From NCBI GenBank assembly GCA_013399305.1, contig VXAI01000137.1, positions 789,542 to 853,541 on the forward strand: a DNA stretch of 64,000 nt. The letters run 5' to 3'. The notes under the pieces were generated by a model. That model ran no database searches. It was not told the origin of the DNA and saw nothing but the letters and a program-made list of their open reading frames with translations. This document shows, piece after piece, positions 49,861 through 59,530 of the stretch (its first letter is position 1; each line of letters begins with the position of its first letter). The translations under genes and the position numbers were made by a program. The DNA comes from Rostratula benghalensis (taxonomy: Eukaryota > Chordata > Aves > Charadriiformes > Rostratulidae).

Positions 49861-51294
49861 CTGGTTATCCAGCACCATTGGCAGACAAAATGCACACCAA
49901 AGAATTACCAGACATTGGATTTCATTTCTTGAGTCCTACCTTGGAACACTGCTGCCTGTGTTGTTACCAGTGAACATGGGAGTTTAACCCTGGGGCCACT
50001 ACTTTTTATGACATCAGCTTCTCCAAGGTGACAACCTTTGAGTATGTCCAGCTTTTCCCAGTGGGATGCAGGTGCCCACCATCAAGTGGTGAGACAGGAG
50101 ACCATCAGCTTGTGAATGCAGTGGCTCCTGCATTCGTGCACCAGGGTTTCTGTTTTAAACATGAAGTGGGAGGCAATCAGCTCAGGACCACCTGGCCTCC
50201 ATCAAGATACATGATCCATGCTTTTCCATTTATGGAGGACCAACTCTGTGATATAACCCTAAACTGAATGATGGCTTCATTATGGATGTAATAGATGCAT
50301 TGCACCCTGACTACAATATCTCCATGCCTCCCTGTCTATGACGGGTCAAATCCTGCTGCCGGAGGGTTGGATAATTGTACAGATGGTAAGCCCCAGGTCA
50401 CTTACATTACTATGATGAAAACCTTATGCCTTGCAGTATCAACTATTATTACAGGTGACAGCAAGATTTGCATAAATGTGCAGCATATGATGACCATACC
50501 ACATCTGGTCTCATTCTAAGATGGTTTTGTTTGTTTCTCCCAAGAACTCGTTTGTGCTCGTGACAGGAACTCAGATTTGATGATGGTGTAGAAAATGAGG
50601 CACAGCCTTCACAGACCCATAGTGACCTGGGGTAGCTGTTGCTTATCTGTGGGGCATATAGGAAATGCAAACACTCGTATTCATTGAACCTTTCAACCCA
50701 AAGAACTGAGGTGGTGTCCAACACTGGTGATATGACTTTGTAAGATAAACCCAGCACCAGCTGCAGAAGGGACCCCAGTCACAGAGCTGCTTCACCCCTC
50801 TGGGTATAATTTGTTTCCATTCTGTTTGGTGTCCCCACACCCTCAGGAAGGGGGCAAGGGGCTACTCTGTCCATCAGACTGAGAGGAATGGCAGTGAAAT
50901 TTCATGCCTGCCATTGTCCCTCCAGCTTGAGGGCAGAAAGACAAAAGATCTGGTGCTGACGTGTCCCCTCCTGGTCACCAACCAGGGAGCAGACTTTCCT
51001 CTCCCTGCACAGCCAGGTCTGACATCCCTTCCCCACCGTCATTTGGCTTTGCCATGAGAGCAGGGTTTACAGACCTCCCTTTTTATGTCAGGCTTACTCA
51101 CAGACACTGAGGCTGTGGGAAATCCTGCCTCTGCTCACCTGGAAGGGGGCTGGAAAGGCAGCTCCATGATGCTGCCTTGAAAAGCCAAGCCTGGCAGATG
51201 ATCACACTGATGGCAGGCAGATTCCAGAAAGGGAGAGGCTGGGGCAGCAGGAGTTAGGTGGTGAGAACAAGAAAGACTGACAGAATTGTTGCTC
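49861..51294. other. Single-copy intron
   Basis: No gene or repeat is recognised. Confidence 0.5.
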
Positions 51295-51652
51295 ATGAAA
51301 CAGCAAAGTGCCCTTGTGGCCAGGAAGGCCAAGAAGGTCTCCTGGGGGGCATTGAGAAGAACACAGCTAGCAAGTCCAGAGGGGTCACCCCCTGCCTCTG
51401 CTCTGCCCTGGTGAGGCTGCATCTGGAGCACTGGGACCAGTTTTGGGCTCCCTGGTTCAAGAAGGACAGGGAACTGCTGGAAAGAGCCTTGAAGAGGCTA
51501 CAAAGATGATGAAGGGACTGGAGCATCTCTCTGATGAGGAAAGGCTGAGAGACCTGGAGCTGTTTAGCCTGGAGAAGAGAAGACTGAGAGAGGATCTCAT
51601 CAATGCTGAGCAATATCTAAAGGAAGGGTGTAAAGAGGATGGAGCCAGACTC
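51295..51652 (+). repeat. CR1 internal piece lacking its 3' end
   Basis: GCAAAGTGCCCTTGTGGCCA, CTGGTGAGGCTGCATCTGGA, TTCAAGAAGGACAGGGAACT, CTACAAAGATGATGAAGGGA and TTTAGCCTGGAGAAGAGAAG follow the CR1 body in plus orientation. It ends at GCCAGACTCTT, before the 3' third and tail. Missing 3' ends are not expected from normal LINE insertion. Confidence 0.93.
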
Positions 51653-53885
51653 TTCTGGCTTCTCTGGCCTTCTCTGCAATAAGGGAACCAAGCTCAGTAG
51701 CAAGCCTCAGCAGCTCAGAGCTAGTCACAGAGGTGGACTTCACACCTTGCTCTCACTCGCTCTGCTCTGTTCCCCTCACACCTATGTGCCTTCCTTCCAA
51801 CTGGCAGGGCTTTCAAGACTTTCAGTTCTGGATCTCTCTTCCCACTTACTACCTTCCTCTCCCTTTTTTCTGTTTTGTTCCTGCTCCTCACCACCATGGG
51901 AAGGACACATAAGCACGTCTTTTCTAACTTATTCCAGCCGTAAGGATGCAGTGCCATTTAGCAGGTTGCAAGAAGGGTTGACAATGAGAGAAGATGCCAA
52001 CACAGCCATTTAGGACAGGAGACCCAACCCACAGCATCTCCATCCTGGAATGTGGGAGGCAATACATCAGCCTCCATAACTCACCCCACCATCCCACAGC
52101 CATGGAGGATGTCTGAGCCTTGGGGCTTCCTTCTGGAGAGACTGGTCAAGCCCTTGCCCATCTGGCAGTGGTGGGAGCTGAGTCCTTTTCCACGTGTGGC
52201 AAGTCAACGTGCCCTGCAAGCATCCAACGCTCCTCCACGTGTTAATAAGCAGCTTTGTTCTTCATCACCTAACTGTATAATAGCAGCAGGAGTTTATGCG
52301 GCCACAAATTAATAGCGCAGGAGAGCAATCAAGGCAGAATGAGATACAGCCTAATGCGCTTGCTGGAAGGGGGACGGGAAGACAAATGCTGGGGACGCTC
52401 TGCTTGCTGTGGCCTCTCAACCCTGCCAGCTGGGCTGTGCTGCCACCACTAACAAGTTGCTTCCCCCTTGCCAAGGATAAGAGAGCCGCTGGCACCCTAC
52501 CCGGTTTGAGAGGCAGAGGCACTCTGCTCTTGGCTGCCTCAGGAACCCGAGTCAGGAAGGATGTTTTTTGCACTTGTCAGTTCTCGAGGAGGGAGGAACA
52601 TCTCTCCCAGCTGCTTGGGCTGAAATCCAGTCTTTATGTAATCAGACATGACCTCTAGCTGTCTGTGTTTAAGGCACCAGTGCTGCGATATCATTCATAC
52701 GGTTAGGACGAAGTCATCCATCTCCTCAACTATAAATACCTTATAATCATCCCAAAGGACCTGCAGTGCTTCATAGATGAAGAAGCCTGGTGAAAAGGGT
52801 GGTTTGGCTGTGAATATCACTTTCCACTCCTGAAATGCAGCTGCCTCTCAGGGTGGAATGTATAGCAGATTTTTCACACTTTCTGGCAACGTTGACCAGC
52901 AGAAAAACCCAGAGAAGAGGAGGGAGAGCCACCTCCACCCAATCTGCAGCCAGGATAAAGCACTGCACTAATAGAAGCACTCTTGCAGAAACTATGCCCA
53001 GGCCAGCTCTGCACATTCATCCCACGTTACTCCCTGCTTTGCAGTGCAAGAGAGGGAAAAACCATCCATGCTATTTCAGACACCACCAGCCACTCCTGCC
53101 AGGCCCTGCAACATGAGGTGCAAGAGAGACCAGACACAAAACCCTTGGAACATTGGGTTTCCTGCAGAAACCCAAAGTGCTGACTCTTATTTACTCCCCT
53201 CACACAGTGTGATGTTAATTTGACAATTAACGCTCAGGCTGATAATGACTGGTCCCACCAGCTCCCCCTACCAATCCTCTACTCCCCAGGACCTCACAAG
53301 GTAGTGAGACCACATCATGTCCCTGTGTATTCGGGACAGAAATCCTCAAGTTTAGGTGAGATGTGCATTAATACAAGTTGCAGCTGCTGTACTCTGTAGC
53401 GTGTGACAGCAGCAGCTTTACCAATTTGGTTCATTCACAGACATCGCTCTCAGGCGCCAGACACCTCTGCTAACTAGGATCTACTAACACATCTTGTCTT
53501 GAAAGTAATTACCACCTCCTCCTCCTCCTCCTTCTCCTCCCACAGCTGCTGGGGGAGCTTTTGTGGACCCTGCATGAGGGGAAGCACCTCTCAAGCAGGG
53601 AATCTCTGAGCATCCTCCACCTGCAGAAAGGGACAGACAGAGCATGCAAGTCATCACCCTCAGCCCCCATCCCAATGGAAGGCCAATTTATTTGTTGGCT
53701 GGTGGTTTGGGGTTGGTTTACTTTTTTTTTTTTTGATAGAGGGGAGGAGAGATTGCATGGTAGTAATTAAGCCACCTGTGCTTTTTCCTTTGTGCACTTG
53801 CAAAGAGACCTTTTCCTGTGCACTTGCAAAGAGACCAGAGGATCACAAATATCCTTCAGGCAGACGAAATCTGGAGGCAAGCTAA
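51653..53885. other. Single-copy intron
   Basis: No gene is recognised. It contains a (CTC)n patch (53514-53540), a poly-T run (53720-53733), a palindrome at 53214-53231 and a tandem duplication at 53783-53836. Confidence 0.55.
53783..53836. repeat. Tandem duplication of 28 and 26 bp
   Basis: TGTGCACTTGCAAAGAGACC occurs twice, each preceded by TTTTCC. The first copy has two extra T. It sits 50 bp before a CR1 insertion. Confidence 0.93.
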
Positions 53886-54437
53886 AGAAGTGTGGCCAGC
53901 AGGTAAAAGGAGGTGATTCCACCCCTCTGCTCTGGTGAAACCCCACCTGGAGTACTGTGTCCATCTCTGGAGTCCTCAAGATAGAAACAACATGGACCTG
54001 TTGGAATGGGTCCAGCAGAGGGTAACAAAGATGCTCCAGGCTGAGAGAGTTGGGGTTGTTCCACCAGGAGAAGGGTCTGGGAAGACCTTAGAGCAGCCTT
54101 CCAGTCCCTAAAGGGTCTCCAGGAAAGAGGGGAGGGACTCTTGATCAGGGAGTGTAGTGATAGGATGAGGGGTAACGGTTTTAAATTGAAAGAGGGGAGA
54201 TTTAGATTAGGTAATAGGAAGAAATTGTATACTCAGAGTGTAGTGAGACACTGGAACAGGTTGTCCATAGAAGCTATGGCTGCCCCATCTCTGGAAGTGT
54301 TCAAGGCCAGGCTGGATGGGGCTTGGAGCAACTTGGTCTAATGGCAGGTGTCCCTGTCCAGAGCAGAGGGTGAGTGGAACTGGATGATCTTTAAGGTCCT
54401 TTCCAGCCAAACAATTCCATGATTCTGTAATTCTATG
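53886..54437 (+). repeat. CR1 3' fragment, about 550 bp
   Basis: GAAGTGTGGCCAGCAGGTAA, CCCCACCTGGAGTACTGTGT, ATGAGGGGTAACGGTTTTAA, GGTGTCCCTGTCCAGAGCAG and the tail CCATGATTCTGTAATTCTAT follow the CR1 3' region. A deletion of roughly 30 bp removed the block normally reading GGAGCACCTCTCCTATGAAG. Confidence 0.96.
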
Positions 54438-54652
54438 CTAAATGCTGGTTTAGCCTTGACACTTGCCAGAAGTGCAAAGAATCTCCTCCAAGAGTTCAAT
54501 GCAACTTTCAAAGGATGTGGATGGACTTGGCTTTTGGCTCATGATGGTGCCAAGTCTGCAAAGGTATCTCTGCCTTTCCTGGTAGAGGTGTCTGAACGCA
54601 CCTTAAACTTTAGACCATCACATAGCCCAAACCACCTCCTTAGGATACAGAT

Positions 54653-54959
54653 CCTATGGCATCCTGGGACACTAAGAAAGTGTGTATGAGGGCCACAAAG
54701 ATGATCACAGGGATGAAGCACCTCTCCTATGAAGACAGGCTGAGGGAGCTGGGGTTGCTCAGCCTGAAGGAGAGCAGGCTCTGGATAGACCTTAGAGCAG
54801 CCTTCCAGTATCTAAAGGGAGCTACAGGAGAGCTGGAGAGGGACTCTTGAGCAGGAAGTGTAGTGACAGGACTTAATGGCTTTAAATTGAAAGAGAGGAG
54901 ATTTAGATTAGATAGTAGAAAAAAATTCTTTCCTGTGAGGGTGGTGAGGCACTGGCCCA
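54653..54959 (+). repeat. CR1 piece with internal deletion, cut at an inverted junction
   Basis: GCATCCTGGGACACTAAGAA near 54660 matches an upstream CR1 block. After GTGTGTATG the sequence jumps to AGGGCCACAAAGATGATCAC, skipping a block present in the 53886 copy. It runs to GTGGTGAGGCACTGGCCCA, where plus-strand CR1 stops and minus-strand CR1 begins. Confidence 0.93.
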
Positions 54960-55120
54960 CACCTCCCACCAGACCAGGTTGCTCAAAACCCCATCCAGCC
55001 TGGCCTTGAACCCCTCCAGGGATGGGGCAGCCAAGGCTTCTCTGGGCAACCTGGGCCAGTGTCTCAGCACCCTCAGAGTAAAGAACTTCTTCCTAATATC
55101 TTATCTAAATCTACCTTCTT
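54960..55120 (-). repeat. CR1 piece in inverted orientation, joined to the plus copy
   Basis: It starts abruptly with CACCTCCCACCAGACCAGGT and continues through CCAGGGATGGGGCAGCC and TTCTTCCTAATATCTTATC. The outer 3' tail of the element is missing. Its 55052-55118 part is the inverted counterpart of about 54898-54958 in the plus copy. Confidence 0.93.
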
Positions 55121-55370
55121 CCATCCATCCTTCTTTTAACCTCTGTTATACAAAGGTGGACATATCATGTGCTCCATGCATAACTGCACATATACAATGT
55201 CTTGCCATAGATTTCCCTGCAAACACTAGCATGTGTAATTACACCCAATTTGTTACAGATATGCAGATATCTGTATAAACATCTCAAGTTTTATCTCTCT
55301 CCAGCCACTGCTGTTGACCATAGCACATAAGTGTGTTGCCCAAAAGTGTTGCCTTGCCCAAAAGAAATCC

Positions 55371-55929
55371 TGTCGTGGTTTAACCCCACAACAAGAATCC
55401 CATAGGCCCTCGCTTACTCACCCCAGTTGTGATGAGAGAGAGAAGCACAAGAACAAATGTCAAGGAAAACTCATGGGTTGAGATAAAGACAGTTTAACAG
55501 GTAAAGCAAGAGCTGTGCGTGCAAGAAAACAAGGAATTAATTCACCACTTCCCATGGGCAGGCAGCCATCCCCAAGAAAACCAACCTCCATCACAAGTGA
55601 CAGTTACTTGGGAAGACAAACACCATCGTTTTGAATGTCCCCCCCCTCCTCATTCTTCTCACAGCTCTATGCACTGAGCACAGTGTTATACAGTATGGAA
55701 CATTTCTTCAGTCAGTTGGGGTCAGCTGTCCCAGCTGTGTCCCCTGCCAACTTGTTCCCCCCAGTCTACTCACTAACAGGGTGGTGTGAGGAGCAGAAAA
55801 GGCCATGAGACCTCAGCAACAACAAAAAAAACCACCAGGGCACTATCAAAAGTGTTTCTCATCCCAGATCCAGTACATAACACCATACCAGCTGCTCATA
55901 AAAAAAATAACTGAAACTATAACAAACCC
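55371..55929 (-). mobile_element. Solo LTR of an endogenous retrovirus
   Basis: The left end TGTCGTGGTTTAACCCC is the complement of the 3' end of a widespread bird ERV LTR. GATAAAGACAGTTTAACAGG, CCATGGGCAGGCAGCCATCC, TTGGGAAGACAAACACC and GTCAGCTGTCCCAGCTGTGT follow the LTR in antisense order. The right end (CACCATACCAGCTGCTCAT to about 55929) is the decayed complement of the LTR start. No gag, pol or env sequence adjoins it, so it is a solo LTR left by recombination. It is diverged and has no open frame. I think the family is ERVL/class III-like, but this is from memory. Confidence 0.88.
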
Positions 55930-56368
55930 AAGGCACCACCACCCACAGAGGTGAAGTACAGACATGTCTACTTCAGCCTGTCCACAAGTGGATGTGTGTG
56001 CAGAAACAGCTCAAAATATATCCAGACGTGCTTGATATCCCATGAAAAGCTCCAGGCATTCCAACCCACACTGGTTTTCCCTCTGCCATGGGCAGTAAAT
56101 CACCTTGGTGGTACAGTATAAAATCAGCTACTTCTCTAAGGGGCTATGCCTTTCCCTTCACCTCCCCTTGCTGTCACAGAGCACATGGCAACTAATGGCA
56201 ACCTATTTGTTATGGGTGCACACCAGTGAAAAAGAGCCTTTCACAGCTGGTTTCTTTTCATCTGATCTAGATATGCCATCTGATGTGGCTCACAACACAA
56301 ATAAAGCAAGTCACCTTGAAGACAACCTCCAGATCCGGCATGTTATCTGGGTAGACATGTCCCCATAC

Positions 56369-56566
56369 CACAGAATTGGAGCAGCTGAGGTTGGAGGCAC
56401 CTTTGGAGATCATCTCATCCAACCCCTTGTCCACAGGAGGGCCAAGTAGAGCAGGTGGCTCAGGACATTCTGCAGTTGGGTTTGAGTATCTCAAAGCACA
56501 AACACCCCGGGCAACCTGTTCCAGTATTCAATCGCCCTCACAGTAAAAAGTTTTACAGCAAGAAAG
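56369..56566 (-). repeat. CR1 3' fragment, diverged
   Basis: CACAGAATTGGAGCAGCTGA, TTTGGAGATCATCTCATCCA, GGGCAACCTGTTCCAGTATT and CGCCCTCACAGTAAAAAGT follow the complement of a CR1 3' end of an older subfamily. Confidence 0.9.
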
Positions 56567-58011
56567 TTTTTTCACTGCTAGCAAGGCCTGGACACAGGGG
56601 TCAGATGGGGTGAGCCAAAGTGATGACTGGCACACAGATCTAATCAAGAGAAGCCAGACCAATTAACTAACTGTAAGCTCACTGGTAAGTTCCCAAATGA
56701 CACAACACTGACTGAAATGACAATTAAACCCAAATGCAGCTACAGTTATGGAATTATAAATGTTACAACTACATAGCCCATACAAATTTATAGGGAGTAT
56801 TGTTAAACTGCTCCCATGTTTTCCAGCATTGGAAAGACTTGAAAACACCCGGAGCAGGGAGAAAGATCTGCCCAGCCACACAGAGAGCACAGAAAGGAGA
56901 AATAAGTGCTTTTTTGCTGTTGTTGTTTGGATGTTTTCTTTTATTCCACACAGTTAACATGAGGAAACACCTTTTAGCACCTAGTGCAGCTGCAGTTTAA
57001 CACCTCCAAGGTGGTATTAGCAGGTCACAGGACACCCCAGGAGGTAGCTGTGTGGGTACACGAGTGTGCGTGTTGCCTCTCTGCAGAGAAAATGCTGCAA
57101 GATGGCTCAGGGAGCAAAAAAACCCCACCTTTTAAGAGGAAATTAATGGCCTTTATTTCACACTGGCTTAATCCTTTTGTTTCCATGCCATCCTGAGAGC
57201 TGAAGCTGGAGGCCTCAAGATGTACCTACAACTCCAACCCCCCCCGGCCCCACTGTCCCCACGTGCTGCACCATCAGGTCACACCACGGGGCAGGCGAGC
57301 TGAACCCCTGTCAGGCAAAACCCAGCTGGAAGATGGGAACACACCAAATAGGCTCCAACCAGCAGCAAGCATTGGTCCCCTTTTGCTCAGGGCCACTCCA
57401 TGGCAGCCACAGTAAAATTCCTGCAAAATATGGGGTGAATCTATAGGCAGGGTGTGAAGGAGGGGGAGAGGGGGAGAAAAGCAGCAGTGGGGGGCTGCAG
57501 CTCCTCTCCTGCTGCCCTACCCCTTGCCGAGGGGCACGTCTGTCCCATGACTCTGCATCTGTGCCTGCATCTGTCACACGAGCCACGGTCCCTCCTCGAC
57601 ATGTGGCCCCAGACATGGGTCTCACACACTCGTGTTGCCCCAGACCGGAGAAGTCTGCTCCCATCGTTCTTTGAAGTTCAATTTATCACCATTAAGGGGA
57701 CCCTCCCCGGTGATCAGGGCTTGGGGGTGGTGGGGGGGGTGCTTGTGCCTTGCGGGGACCCAGCGCTGTGCTGTCAGCCCTCCTGCCTCATAAATCTCTT
57801 TGGGGTGTAGGGGGGGTGTTGCTGGTTTTCTTGTTTGAGGGCAGACAGCCGGCGGGATCTGTGCTGGGCAGAGGCACGGGAGCACAGCGCTACGCTGCCG
57901 AGCAATGGAGCAAACTGCAAACCCTGGCTCCACTGCTACCTCTGATCTGACCTCTTAAATGAGCCACAGACACTTCTGTTGTCCCCAAATGGTGTGGCAT
58001 ATCTTGATTTT
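56567..58011. other. Single-copy intron; right half GC-rich
   Basis: No gene is recognised. From about 57230 to 57950 the sequence becomes GC-rich, with C runs, G runs and some CpG. I find no exon or promoter signature there. Confidence 0.5.
57462..57494 (+). other. Possible G-quadruplex-forming tract
   Basis: Three G tracts of five, five and six G (57462-57466, 57470-57474, 57489-57494) lie within 33 bp, and the long ones can supply two G-triplets. A similar tract lies at about 57723-57758. Confidence 0.4.
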
Positions 58012-58533
58012 ATCACAGAATAGTAAAATTATTCGGGTCAGAAGGGACCTGAAAGATCATCCAGTTCCAACCCCCCTGCCGTGGGCAGACATCTCCCACC
58101 AGACCAGGTTGCTCAAAGCCCCATCCAGACTGGTCTTGAACACTTCCAGGGATGGGGCAGCCACAGTTTCTCTGGGCAGCCTGGGCCAGTGCCTCACCAC
58201 CGTGATGGTAAACGTTTGCCTCCTGGTACCTAATCTAAATCTCCCCTCTTTCAGTTTAAATCCTTCCCTCCTCATCCTATTACACCACTCCCTGATAAAC
58301 AGTACCTCCTCATCTCTCCTGTAGGTCCCCTTTAGGTACTTCAAGGGGCTCTAAGGTCTCCCCAGAGCCTTCTCTTCTCTAACTCTCAGCCTGTCTTCAT
58401 AGGAGAGGAGCTTCATCCCTCTGAACATCTTTGTGGCCTCCTCTGCACCCATTCCAACAGGTCTATGTCCTTCCTGTGCTGAGGACTCCAGGGCTGGATG
58501 CAGTATTCCTGGTGGGGTCTCATCAGAGTTGAG
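58012..58533 (-). repeat. CR1 3' fragment, about 520 bp
   Basis: ATCACAGAATAGTAAAATTA, CATCCAGTTCCAACCCCCCT, CTCCCACCAGACCAGGTTGC, CTAATCTAAATCTCCCCTCT, CTCTCAGCCTGTCTTCATAG and CAACAGGTCTATGTCCTTCC follow the CR1 complement nearly without break. It ends at GGTGGGGTCTCATCAGAG next to a TA repeat. Confidence 0.96.
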
Positions 58534-58562
58534 ATATATATATATATAAAAGTTTATATATT
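58534..58562. repeat. TA dinucleotide repeat
   Basis: ATATATATATATATA and a second short ATATA patch directly after the 5' break of the CR1 copy. Confidence 0.85.
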
Positions 58563-59260
58563 CTCTTGCTACCAAACCAGGGTAACCGCCTCAATTCTGC
58601 TTACCCAGGATTGTTCTTGGTAGAAGTTAACCCTGGAAGCAGTCCTGGGCTTAATCTTGAAAAGTGACAAATTGGCTCAGGCTGAAACCACACTGGTAAA
58701 TGTGCTGGACATCAGACAACGTGGTCACACAAGGGCCAGAGATGGTATTTAGCACCCTACCATAGACATAACCTGCAAACTGCCTGCGGCAGCACACGGC
58801 ATCCTGGCTCCACCAACAGAGATGGAGGAGACACAGCAGCCAGGGGCAATGCCAAGAAACATACTCCAGACTTCCAGCTCTCTTGTATGGCTGACAGCCC
58901 AGAAGATGCTGCAAGCCCTCTCTGGAAGCTGGCTGAAGAGTCAGTAAAGCACAGATGAAACTTTGACAGTCTGCCACCTCCCTTCATTATGCTCAAAATG
59001 CTCCCGTGGGCTGCTGATAGGTCTGGAGATACACAGCAAGAACTTTGTGTCCAGCAAGCAGCTTGACCCCTGTGTCAGCAACCTGGCTGGGATGCTCTGG
59101 AGACCTCCTCTGCAGCTACAGAAGTGGGCCCATGGGGGAAACTCCATTGGCACTGGAATAAGAGATGATGGAAGACTGCACCCAGGGGCTTCTGCGTGCA
59201 AAAACCCATGAGCACGCTGGTATCCTGGTTGAACCCTGCTCTTGGCAATGTAAATCCTGG

Positions 59261-59530
59261 AATCATAGAATGGGTAGAGTTGGAAGGGAACTTAAAGAAC
59301 ATCCAGTTCCACCCCCCCTGCCCTGGGCAGGGACACCTCCCACCAGACCAGGTTGCTCAAAGCCCCATCCAACCTGGCCTTGAACCCCTCCAGGGATGGG
59401 GCAGCCACAACTTCTCTGGCCAGCCTGTTCCAGTGCCTCACCATCCTCACAGGAAAGAATTTCTTCCTTTGATCTAACCTAAATGTCCTATCTTTCATGT
59501 ACCATTGTCCACCTCTTCTGACAGAAGGGG
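59261..59530 (-). repeat. CR1 3' fragment
   Basis: AATCATAGAATGGGTAGAGT, CCCTGCCCTGGGCAGGGACA, CTCCCACCAGACCAGGTTGC, CACAGGAAAGAATTTCTTCC follow the complement of the CR1 3' end. Homology fades near 59530. Confidence 0.95.
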
